NCBI RefSeq assembly: GCF_003574215.1
Contig: NZ_AP018558.1
Location: forward strand, 1,405,001 to 1,469,000
Source of the DNA: Hydrogenophilus thermoluteolus
Lineage (GTDB): Bacteria; Pseudomonadota; Gammaproteobacteria; Burkholderiales; Rhodocyclaceae
DNA length: 64,000 nt
Reading direction: 5' to 3'
Below the pieces are notes generated by a model that was not told the DNA's origin, did not search any database, and worked only from the letters and a program-made list of their open reading frames with translations. Each line of letters opens with the position of its first letter. The stretch's first letter is position 1. This document shows, in pieces, positions 25,300 to 32,497 of this stretch. Both the position numbers and the translations under genes were made by a program.

Positions 25300-25548
25300 A
25301 TGGTGGTGATTCGTCTTGCCCGTGGCGGCGCGAAAAAGCGCCCGTTCTATAGCGTCGTCGTTACCGACTCGCGCAATCGGCGTGACGGTCGTTTCATCGA
25401 GCGTGTCGGCTTCTACAACCCCGTGGCCTCTGGCAACGAAAAGCCGCTGTCGCTCAATCTGGAACGCGTCGATTATTGGGTAAGCAAAGGGGCGCAGCTT
25501 TCTGACGCCGTTGCGCGCTTGGTGAAGCAAGTCCGCCGCGCTGGCTAA
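25300..25548 (+). CDS. rpsP: 30S ribosomal protein S16
   Basis: This 82-residue protein has the S16 signature: VVIRLARGGAKKRPFYSVVV, RRDGRFIERVGFYNP and LNLERVDYWVSKGAQLSDAV. S16 stabilises the 5' domain of 16S rRNA. It is first in the conserved rpsP-rimM-trmD order, driven by a close-to-consensus promoter. Confidence 0.98.
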   Translation: MVVIRLARGGAKKRPFYSVVVTDSRNRRDGRFIERVGFYNPVASGNEKPLSLNLERVDYWVSKGAQLSDAVARLVKQVRRAG

Positions 25549-25568
25549 CCCGTTTTCGTATCGCTGCA

Positions 25569-26084
25569 ATGAGCGAGGTCATCGTACTCGGACGACTTAC
25601 CTCGCCCTTTGCGATCAAAGGCTGGTTCAAACTCCACCCTTTCGGCGACGACCCCGAATCGTGGCAGGCAATGCCACAGTGGTGGGTGTCGCCGGAGAGC
25701 GGCGCGCCACTCGATGCGTGGCAGCAACTGACCTTAGAAGCGCTAACCCCACATGGAAAAGGGTGGATCGTCAAATTTCAGGAAATCTCCGACCGCACTG
25801 CTGCGGAAGCGTACCGTGGCTGGTACGTCGGGGCGCCGCGTTCCGCACTGCCCGAACCCGAAGCCGACGAATTTTACTGGGGCGATCTCGTCGGCTGTAG
25901 GGTCGAAACTCCAAAGGGCCAGGTGTTGGGCGTGGTGATAGAGCTCATTTCGGCCGGTGCGCACGATGTCTTGGTCGTGCGCAATGACAAGAAAACGCAC
26001 CTCATCCCGTTCGTCCGCGCCTATGTCCCCACGGTGGATCTCAACGAGCGGCGAATCGTAGCCGATTGGTCCCCCGAATGGTGA
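25569..26084 (+). CDS. rimM: 16S rRNA processing protein RimM
   Basis: This 171-residue factor has an N-terminal RimM domain (VLGRLTSPFAIKGWFKLHPF) and a C-terminal PRC barrel (EFYWGDLVGCRVETPKGQVL, LIPFVRAYVPTVDLNERRI). It works in maturation of the 30S head and binds S19. It starts 20 bases after rpsP and is followed by trmD after 12 bases. Confidence 0.95.
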   Translation: MSEVIVLGRLTSPFAIKGWFKLHPFGDDPESWQAMPQWWVSPESGAPLDAWQQLTLEALTPHGKGWIVKFQEISDRTAAEAYRGWYVGAPRSALPEPEADEFYWGDLVGCRVETPKGQVLGVVIELISAGAHDVLVVRNDKKTHLIPFVRAYVPTVDLNERRIVADWSPEW

Positions 26085-26096
26085 TCTGACCCGTTC

Positions 26097-26810
26097 GTGC
26101 GTTGCGACATCGTCACCCTTTTCCCCGAAATGTTTGCCGCGCTCACCGAGTACGGTGTGACGGGACGCGCCGCGAAAAGGGGGCGTTATACGCTCGTCTT
26201 CCACAATCCTCGCGACCACACCCCGCTCCCCCATCGTCAGGTGGACGATCGCCCCTACGGCGGGGGACCCGGCATGGTCATGCGGCCCGAACCCCTCACC
26301 GCGGCGATCCGCGCAGCGAAAACCGCCCAACATACTGAGCTGGGTTTCACCGGCCCGGTGATCTATCTTTCACCCCAAGGCAAACGCTTCACCCAAGCCG
26401 ATGCCCACCGGCTTGCGCAGTACCCGGCGTTCACGCTGTTGTGTGGACGTTACGAAGGGATCGATCAGCGCGTGATCGACCTCGAGGTCGACGAAGAGCT
26501 GTCGCTGGGTGATTTCGTCTTGAGCGGTGGCGAACTCGCAGCGATGGTGGTACTCGACGCCACGATTCGGTTGCTTCCCGGTGTTTTGGGTGATGCCGAA
26601 TCGGCCCGTCGCGACTCGTTCCAGGCGGGCTTACTCGACCATCCCCACTATACGCGCCCGGAAACCTTCGAAGGGTTACGTGTGCCCTCGGTACTGCTTT
26701 CAGGCAATCACACTGCGATACAAAAATGGCGGCAGGCGCAAGCGATGGAACGCACTGCGCGCTGCCGCCCCGATCTTTTGGACGATCGCAAAGACGCATT
26801 CAACCCTTGA
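26097..26810 (+). CDS. trmD: tRNA (guanine-37-N1)-methyltransferase
   Basis: This 237-residue SPOUT methyltransferase makes m1G37 and prevents frameshifting. The GTG start at 26097 gives the expected MRCDIVTLFPEMF. The knot motifs LLCGRYEGIDQRVID and LSLGDFVLSGGELAA and the C-terminal LLDHPHYTRPETFEG are all present. Its last 11 bases overlap the 3' end of the convergent hsp20 gene, so the usual trmD-rplS contiguity is broken. Confidence 0.97.
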   Translation: MRCDIVTLFPEMFAALTEYGVTGRAAKRGRYTLVFHNPRDHTPLPHRQVDDRPYGGGPGMVMRPEPLTAAIRAAKTAQHTELGFTGPVIYLSPQGKRFTQADAHRLAQYPAFTLLCGRYEGIDQRVIDLEVDEELSLGDFVLSGGELAAMVVLDATIRLLPGVLGDAESARRDSFQAGLLDHPHYTRPETFEGLRVPSVLLSGNHTAIQKWRQAQAMERTARCRPDLLDDRKDAFNP

Positions 26811-27252
26811 TTTCGATCCGTTTCGGCTTCACCGCTTCACTCTTGCCGATCCGTACTTCGAGCACCCCGTCTTTGAACTGCGCGGAGATCTGATCCGGAT
26901 CGGCATCTTCGGGCAACGTGAAGCTGCGAACGAACCGACCATAGACCCGCTCGACGCGGTGATATTTCTTGTCTTTCTCTTCTTTCTCTTGTTTGCGTTC
27001 GCCACTGATCGAAAGCACCCCGTTTTCCAACGTCACATGGACGTCGTCCTTCGCAAGGCCGGGCAAATCGGCTTTGATCAGATAGCCGTTTTCGTTCTCC
27101 TCGATATCGACGAGCGGCGCCCAGTCAGCCATCCGCATCGCTTCCTGCCCTTCGCTGCTCGGCACGAGCGAACGGCTCATCAACGCCGCCAGTCGATTTT
27201 GCAGTTCTTCCAGTTCCCGAAACGGATTCCATGGCATGATGCGCGTGGTCAT
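26800..27252 (-). CDS. Small heat shock protein, Hsp20/alpha-crystallin family
   Basis: This 150-residue holdase chaperone has an N-terminal arm (WNPFRELEELQNRLAALM), an alpha-crystallin domain (WAPLVDIEENENGYLIKADL, ENGVLSISGERKQEKEEKDK, FKDGVLEVRIGKSE) and a short basic tail. AAGGAGG lies 7 bases before the ATG at 27252. A sigma-32-like promoter is at 27294-27321. The gene is inverted between trmD and rplS, which are normally adjacent. Confidence 0.93.
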   Translation of the reverse strand: MTTRIMPWNPFRELEELQNRLAALMSRSLVPSSEGQEAMRMADWAPLVDIEENENGYLIKADLPGLAKDDVHVTLENGVLSISGERKQEKEEKDKKYHRVERVYGRFVRSFTLPEDADPDQISAQFKDGVLEVRIGKSEAVKPKRIEIKG

Positions 27253-27293
27253 GGTGACACCTCCTTTCGTTGCTTTCCCAATCCTGGACTTTT

Positions 27294-27321
27294 ATTTAGG
27301 TGCACGCTTCTGCTTTTCAAG
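27294..27321 (-). promoter_or_regulatory. Putative sigma-32 heat-shock promoter of hsp20
   Basis: Read on the minus strand, CTTGAAA (27321-27315) is followed after 14 bases by CCTAAAT (27300-27294). This resembles the RpoH pattern CTTGAAA-N11-16-CCCATNT. The -35 element is exact; the -10 element is only partial. It sits 42 bases before the hsp20 ATG. Confidence 0.6.
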
Positions 27322-27368
27322 AGGTCGAAGCAAGGAATGCACCCGCTTTTCTTTTTGTTTCACTTTGG

Positions 27369-27374
27369 TACAAT
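27369..27374 (+). promoter_or_regulatory. Candidate -10 box for rplS
   Basis: TACAAT is preceded by TGG, giving an extended -10-like element. Only a weak T-rich -35 lies upstream. rplS needs its own promoter because hsp20 separates it from trmD. The start codon is 66 bases downstream. Confidence 0.5.
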
Positions 27375-27439
27375 TCCAGCTTTTCACTGCACCACCAACC
27401 CTCGGGTTGCTCTGGGCACGAAGTCGAAAGGAGCCAATC

Positions 27440-27829
27440 ATGAACCTGTTGGAACAACTCGAACGCGAAGAGATCGAACGCCTCACTCAGGGTAAGACCA
27501 TCCCCAACTTTCGCGCGGGGGATACGGTGAGTGTCGCAACGCGCGTCGTCGAAGGGAACCGTACACGGATTCAGAACTTCGAAGGCGTCGTGATCGCCAA
27601 ACGCAATCGCGGGCTCAACTCGTCGTTCATCGTCCGCAAAATCTCTTCCGGCGTCGGGGTCGAGCGCACCTTCCAACTCTATTCCCCGCTCATCGAGTCG
27701 ATCACAGTAGTGCGCCGCGGTGACGTGCGCCGCGCCAAGCTCTACTACCTGCGCAACCGCTCCGGGAAGTCGGCGCGTATCAAAGAGTTGGTTGGCGCCA
27801 AAGCGCAGAAAGCCTCGCGCGCCATCTAA
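27440..27829 (+). CDS. rplS: 50S ribosomal protein L19
   Basis: This 129-residue protein has typical L19 segments: FRAGDTVSVATRVVEGNRTR, IQNFEGVVIAKRNRGLNSSF and LYSPLIESITVVRRGDVRRA. It bridges 50S and 30S at the subunit interface. GAAAGGAG precedes ATG 27440. It is transcribed apart from rpsP-rimM-trmD because of the inverted hsp20 gene, and is closed by a strong terminator. Confidence 0.97.
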   Translation: MNLLEQLEREEIERLTQGKTIPNFRAGDTVSVATRVVEGNRTRIQNFEGVVIAKRNRGLNSSFIVRKISSGVGVERTFQLYSPLIESITVVRRGDVRRAKLYYLRNRSGKSARIKELVGAKAQKASRAI

Positions 27830-27850
27830 CCCGCTTTTCTCGATCCCGCA

Positions 27851-27880
27851 AAAAGCCCGCGAATGGTTCGCGGGCTTTTT
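27851..27880. terminator. Bidirectional terminator between rplS and lptG
   Basis: Perfect 13-bp arms AAAAGCCCGCGAA (27851-27863) and its complement (27867-27879) enclose three bases, with A and T tracts on both sides. It can serve rplS on plus and lptG on minus. Confidence 0.85.
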
Positions 27881-27890
27881 TACGATTCCT

Positions 27891-28982
27891 TCAACGTTGT
27901 TCGATCCGCCACCACAAGGCGATTGCCAAGAACGCAAAGAAGAGGAGCGGCAGCAGCGCGGAAACGAACGGCGAAACCCCCCAAACGGCAACGATTCGGT
28001 CGCTCAGTTGCGTGAGCAGGAAAAACGCCACGCCCAACATCGTCCCGGCAAAGACCCGCCACCCCAACTGCACCGTTCTGCTGTGCCCCATCACGAAAGG
28101 AACGGCAAGGGTGGCCATCACCACCAACAAGAGCGGCAACAAAACTTTACGCCAAAACGCTGCCTCGAACGGTTTGCTCTCTCCCCCGTTCTTTTGCAAA
28201 AATTGAATGTAGCGGTAAAGGACGTCGAGCCTCATCCGCTGCGGTTCGACCCAGAGCACTGCCAGTGTTTCCGGCGTGAGCTCACTACGCCAGAAGTGGT
28301 CCCGGAGCGTTTCCTGACGGACTGCGTCATCCTGAAAGGTACGCCGCTCGACCTCGGGAAAGTACCATCCCTCTTGCGCTGCATCGTAAATCCCTTCAGG
28401 CGCATGATCGATCGCCTGCAACCGCGGTTTATCGCCCGGTTCGAGCCGATACCACCAGACATCGCCAATCGTTTGCGCGTCGCGCACGGCACCGATGTGC
28501 ACGAAACGGTCCCCATCGCGGACCCACAAACCGCGTCGCGGCGAACGCTGCGCCGCATCGACGCCGATCCCCTCATCCCATTGCCGCGCCAGCCGTTCGG
28601 TCACCGGTACAACCCATTCGGCCAGCGCCATCGTCGCCGCGGCGACCGCCAGCGCGGCAATCGCAACCAGCCGCCACAATCGATAGGGGGACAACCCCAC
28701 GGTGCGCAACACCGCCAACTCCGAATGACGCGCCAGTTGCGCCAATGCGACCAACGTTCCTACCAACAACGCAACCGGTGCCATTTCGACCCAGCGGCCG
28801 GGTTGCAACAACAGCGCGTACCCCAATACCCGAAAAACCGTCCATCCGGGTTGTCCCAAGCGATCCAGTGCGTCCAGAAAATCGAAAAAGAGCAACAAGC
28901 CGCCAAAAACCGCGCCGACCAAAAGGGTTCCGCGCAGAATGTTCCCGACCAGCCAACGCGATACCAGGTGGTTGCACATCAT
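27891..28982 (-). CDS. lptG: LPS export permease LptG
   Basis: This 363-residue YjgP/YjgQ-family permease has three membrane helices at each end and a central periplasmic beta-jellyroll domain. Typical are RWLVGNILRGTLLVGAVF and ARHSELAVLRTVGLSPYRLW (coupling helix region). With LptF it forms the channel of the LptB2FG LPS extractor. The start overlaps the lptF stop (ATGA at 28979-28982). The ATPase gene lptB is not seen in this window. Confidence 0.92.
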   Translation of the reverse strand: MMCNHLVSRWLVGNILRGTLLVGAVFGGLLLFFDFLDALDRLGQPGWTVFRVLGYALLLQPGRWVEMAPVALLVGTLVALAQLARHSELAVLRTVGLSPYRLWRLVAIAALAVAAATMALAEWVVPVTERLARQWDEGIGVDAAQRSPRRGLWVRDGDRFVHIGAVRDAQTIGDVWWYRLEPGDKPRLQAIDHAPEGIYDAAQEGWYFPEVERRTFQDDAVRQETLRDHFWRSELTPETLAVLWVEPQRMRLDVLYRYIQFLQKNGGESKPFEAAFWRKVLLPLLLVVMATLAVPFVMGHSRTVQLGWRVFAGTMLGVAFFLLTQLSDRIVAVWGVSPFVSALLPLLFFAFLAIALWWRIEQR

Positions 28983-30043
28983 CGCGTCCGCCTCATGCGC
29001 CAGAGATAAACAAGCACCAGCAGCGCAAAAAAGAGCAGGTGTGGTGCCCAGAACCCCACGGCAAAGGACGTTCGACCCCGAACGACGTACGCCTGAGCGA
29101 GCGACAACAGATTGACATAGGCGAAGAACACGAGGAGTGCAACGAAGAGCGTCACACCCCGCACCGTACGCGGTTCTGCCTCGGCAAGGGGTAACGCGAA
29201 CACCATCAGCATTACCGCGGCAAACGGTAAGCCGAAACGCTGCACCAACTCACCTGCCGCCGCCCGGTGCCCCTCGTGCGCCATCTGCCACAGGGACGCG
29301 GTCGCGACGGCACGGACACGCTGCACCTCGGAAACCGGTTTGGGCGGTGTCACCCAAAGCGCCTGTTCGCGAAATTCGATCACCCGAAAGGCCAAAGGAG
29401 ACGCCCCCTCCTCATACCGCGCTCCCGACGCCAAAACCACCCATTTGCCATCGTCGCGATTTTCGACGCGCGCACCATCGGCAACGACGATCATTTGTCG
29501 CCCCGCTTGCCACTGGCGCATGAAAAAGAGGCCCACGGCATCCTCGCCGCGCGGAGCGACGAATAGGACCCGGTGCCCGTCCTTCGACTCGCGAAAAATC
29601 CCGGGGGCAACAGTCTGCGTCTCGTCTCGTGCTTGTGCCGCAGCTTTCAAACGATCCTTCTGCTGCTCGGCAAAGGGCACCAACCACGTCGTCAAGAGCG
29701 CGAGCCCCAGCGCCAAGACCATTCCCAACCCCAACACCGGCACCGCCAACCGCCAACGCGACACCCCCAACGCGCGCCAAACGGCCCATTCGCTGTCTCG
29801 CACCCAACGCTGCATCACAAGCAGAGTCGCGGCAAACGCACTGAGCGTCACGATGAGCGGCAGCTTCTCACTGATGGCCCACGGCAGATACGGCAGATAG
29901 AGATCAGACGGGAGGTCGCCGGCGGCAACCGTACCCAACAGACGCACCATCGACACCGCGGTCAGGATCAATATGAGTGCCACCGCGATGAGTAGCGCCG
30001 TGCGGCCGATCTCGGCTAGAATGGAACGGTCGAAAACTTTCAT
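28979..30043 (-). CDS. lptF: LPS export permease LptF
   Basis: This 354-residue partner of LptG contains FDRSILAEIGRTALLIAVAL (first helix), RWVRDSEWAVWRALGVSRWR (coupling region), a periplasmic jellyroll, and three C-terminal helices (for example FGLPFAAVMLMVFALPLAEA). ATG 30043 matches the usual MKVFDRS start; a longer opening into pepA is rejected. It is divergent from pepA with 24 bases between start codons, so both promoters must overlap coding sequence. Confidence 0.92.
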   Translation of the reverse strand: MKVFDRSILAEIGRTALLIAVALILILTAVSMVRLLGTVAAGDLPSDLYLPYLPWAISEKLPLIVTLSAFAATLLVMQRWVRDSEWAVWRALGVSRWRLAVPVLGLGMVLALGLALLTTWLVPFAEQQKDRLKAAAQARDETQTVAPGIFRESKDGHRVLFVAPRGEDAVGLFFMRQWQAGRQMIVVADGARVENRDDGKWVVLASGARYEEGASPLAFRVIEFREQALWVTPPKPVSEVQRVRAVATASLWQMAHEGHRAAAGELVQRFGLPFAAVMLMVFALPLAEAEPRTVRGVTLFVALLVFFAYVNLLSLAQAYVVRGRTSFAVGFWAPHLLFFALLVLVYLWRMRRTR

Positions 30044-30067
30044 AGAAACACAGGGAGCAGTAAACTT

Positions 30068-31618
30068 ATGAAATTTACCATATCGGATCTCCCCTTCGAA
30101 AAGATTGCGGCAACGACGCTCGTCGTACCGCTCTTTACCGACGAAACCGATCCCAATCGGGAACGGCTCGACAAAGTGACGAAAGGCAAATTCGGTCGCT
30201 TGTGGGCGCAAGAGGTCGACCGCGACGTCGTTGGGCAAATCTTCCGCTACACCGATCTTCCTGGCCTTGCGGCTTCACGCCTTCTGGTAGTTTCCCTCGG
30301 GGAACGGGGCAAATTCACCGCGCAAAAATGGGCCAAAGCAGCACAAGCCGTCGCGACCGCGCTCGCCAACGGCCCGATCGGCTCGGCTGCGCATCTTTTA
30401 GCAAGCGTCGACCTGCCGCAGGTGCCGCTCGCGCAACGGCTGCGCCTCCTCACCTATTGGTTTCGTCAGGCACAGTACCGTTACGATGCCACGCTGGGCG
30501 AAAACAGTGCCAAAGCGAAAGCGCCCAAAGGGGCGGATCGCGTCGAACACCTGATCCCGGAAGCGGCAACGGACGCTCTTTACCGCGCGGTTGCCGAAGG
30601 GGACGCGATTGCCGAAGGGGCGCTCCTCACCCGCCAACTCGGTGACCTACCCGCAAACGTCTGCACCCCCGAATACCTCGCGGAAACCGCTGAAAACCTG
30701 GCCAAAGCGCACGATCTGAAATGCCACGTGCTCGACAAAAAAGAGGCGGAAAAACTGGGCATGGGCGCCTTTTTGGCGGTTGCGGCCGGAGCCAAGCGTC
30801 CGCCGAAGCTCATCGTGCTCGAATACCGGGGTAGCGGCGTGAAGAAAGCGGAACGCAAACCGATCGCGCTCGTGGGCAAAGGGATCACCTTCGACACCGG
30901 CGGGATCTGCCTCAAACCCGCGGCGCAAATGGATGAGATGAAATACGACATGTGTGGTGCAGCAACGGTATTGGGGACGATGAAAGCGATCGCGCTCATG
31001 GCGCTGCCGCTTGACGTCGTCGCCGTGATCCCTGCCACCGAAAACATGCCAGGCGGAACGGCAACGCGTCCGGGTGACGTCGTCACCACCCTTTCTGGGA
31101 AAACGGTCGAGATCCTCAACACCGACGCCGAAGGACGGCTGATCCTCTGCGACGCACTCACCTATGTGCAACAGCGCTACCGCCCGAGCAAAGTGGTCGA
31201 TATCGCGACGCTCACCGGCGCGATCATCATCGCACTGGGTAAAGTCGCAACAGGCCTCATGGGCAACGACGACACGCTCCTTGCCGAACTCAAAGCCGCT
31301 GGCGACGAAGCGTTCGATCGCGCCTGGCCGCTTCCGCTCTGGGACGATTACCAGGAGCTCCTGAAGAGCCGTTTTGCCGACATCCCCAACATCTCGAGCG
31401 GGCGCGACGCGGGTTCGATCACCGCAGCGGCATTCCTCTCCCGCTTCATCGAACCGGGCACCCCGTGGGCCCACCTCGACATCGCCGGAACCGCATGGCT
31501 TAGCGGCGAACAGAAAGGAGCAACGGGCCGCCCGGTGCCGCTCCTTACCCACTGGTTGCTGAAAGAGGCCGAACGCGCCCAAACGGCGCACGCCGAAACG
31601 GACCAACCGGCCGACTGA
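30068..31618 (+). CDS. pepA: Leucyl aminopeptidase (M17)
   Basis: This 516-residue di-metal aminopeptidase has the M17 signature NTDAEGRLIL in full. It also has the metal and catalytic regions LVGKGITFDTGGICLKPA and KYDMCGAATVLGTM, and the C-terminal SSGRDAGSITAAAFLSRFI. It releases N-terminal residues from peptides in the cytoplasm; in some bacteria PepA also binds DNA. GGGAG precedes the ATG. A -10-like TAGAAT is at 30017-30022. Order pepA-holC-valS is common in betaproteobacteria. Confidence 0.95.
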   Translation: MKFTISDLPFEKIAATTLVVPLFTDETDPNRERLDKVTKGKFGRLWAQEVDRDVVGQIFRYTDLPGLAASRLLVVSLGERGKFTAQKWAKAAQAVATALANGPIGSAAHLLASVDLPQVPLAQRLRLLTYWFRQAQYRYDATLGENSAKAKAPKGADRVEHLIPEAATDALYRAVAEGDAIAEGALLTRQLGDLPANVCTPEYLAETAENLAKAHDLKCHVLDKKEAEKLGMGAFLAVAAGAKRPPKLIVLEYRGSGVKKAERKPIALVGKGITFDTGGICLKPAAQMDEMKYDMCGAATVLGTMKAIALMALPLDVVAVIPATENMPGGTATRPGDVVTTLSGKTVEILNTDAEGRLILCDALTYVQQRYRPSKVVDIATLTGAIIIALGKVATGLMGNDDTLLAELKAAGDEAFDRAWPLPLWDDYQELLKSRFADIPNISSGRDAGSITAAAFLSRFIEPGTPWAHLDIAGTAWLSGEQKGATGRPVPLLTHWLLKEAERAQTAHAETDQPAD

Positions 31619-31627
31619 CCCGCGACG

Positions 31628-32053
31628 ATGGTGTGCCGCGTCCGCTTCTTTCCCGATCAAAGCCATCCGCTGGATACCGCGGTGCGCCTCATCGAGCGCG
31701 CCTATCGCAGTGGCCGCCAGGTTGCGGTTCGTCTCGAAGACGAACCACAACTGGCGGCGCTCAGCAAAACTTTGTGGGAATCCCGTCCGGGGTTTTTTCT
31801 GCCCAACGTCCGGGTGAGTGACCCCATTGCCGCAGAAACCCCGATCGTTTTGCTGCTTACCGAAGAGACCGTTCCCACGCCACGCCCCGTTTGGGTGAAC
31901 TTGGCGCGCGCCGCGTTTGCGTCGCTCCCGGACTGCGAATGGCTTTTCGAAATCGTCGGAACCAGTGAAGCGGACAAAGCGCCCGCGCGTGAACGCTACC
32001 GATACTACCGCGCTTTGGGTTGCGCGGTCGATGTTGCCCGAGGAACGCCATGA
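31628..32053 (+). CDS. holC: DNA polymerase III chi subunit
   Basis: This 141-residue protein resembles HolC: CRVRFFPDQSHPLDTAVRLI at the N-terminus, QVAVRLEDEPQLAALSKTLW, FLPNVRVSDP and PIVLLLTEE. Chi links the clamp loader to SSB. It starts 9 bases after pepA, and its stop overlaps the next gene (ATGA). Confidence 0.9.
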   Translation: MVCRVRFFPDQSHPLDTAVRLIERAYRSGRQVAVRLEDEPQLAALSKTLWESRPGFFLPNVRVSDPIAAETPIVLLLTEETVPTPRPVWVNLARAAFASLPDCEWLFEIVGTSEADKAPARERYRYYRALGCAVDVARGTP

Positions 32054-32466
32054 TGGTTCGCCCCCCTTTTGCCGATGACGACCGACCCGCATGGGCGTCT
32101 TCCTTGCGTTCAACCCCAAGCACCGCTACGCTTACCTCGCCGGAAATCCCGCCGGTACCGCTCGACGCGTTGCCGGTGTTGACCGAAAAAGCGGAGTTCG
32201 CGCCTTCCCAAACCGTGCAAGCGCCTTCCGGTGCGCCGCCCACGCCAGAAACAGCCACAGCCACACCGACGTCACCCGGAGCGTCTGCCCCAGCCATGAA
32301 CGCTCCAGCCCTCACCACAGAAGAGGATGACGAAGCGTTTGCGCGTTGGGTTGCCGAACGCACCGCAGCGCTCGTGCACGAAGAGCTGACGGCGCTCACC
32401 GAACGGGTCCTTGCGCGGCTCGAATGGGAGCTCAAGCAAAAACGGCGCGGGCGCAACCGGCTATAA
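32050..32466 (+). CDS. Small protein of unknown function between holC and valS
   Basis: This 138-residue protein has a Pro/Thr/Ala-rich, probably disordered first two thirds. A charged helix near the C-terminus (EDDEAFARWVAERTAALVHE, then RVLARLEWELKQKRR) may be coiled coil. The ATG overlaps the holC stop. Betaproteobacteria often have a poorly conserved gene (DUF2486-like) at this position; the match here is positional only. No function can be assigned. Confidence 0.7.
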   Translation: MMVRPPFADDDRPAWASSLRSTPSTATLTSPEIPPVPLDALPVLTEKAEFAPSQTVQAPSGAPPTPETATATPTSPGASAPAMNAPALTTEEDDEAFARWVAERTAALVHEELTALTERVLARLEWELKQKRRGRNRL

Positions 32467-32497
32467 TTTGCCTTTTACCGACGCAACCCGGACGACG

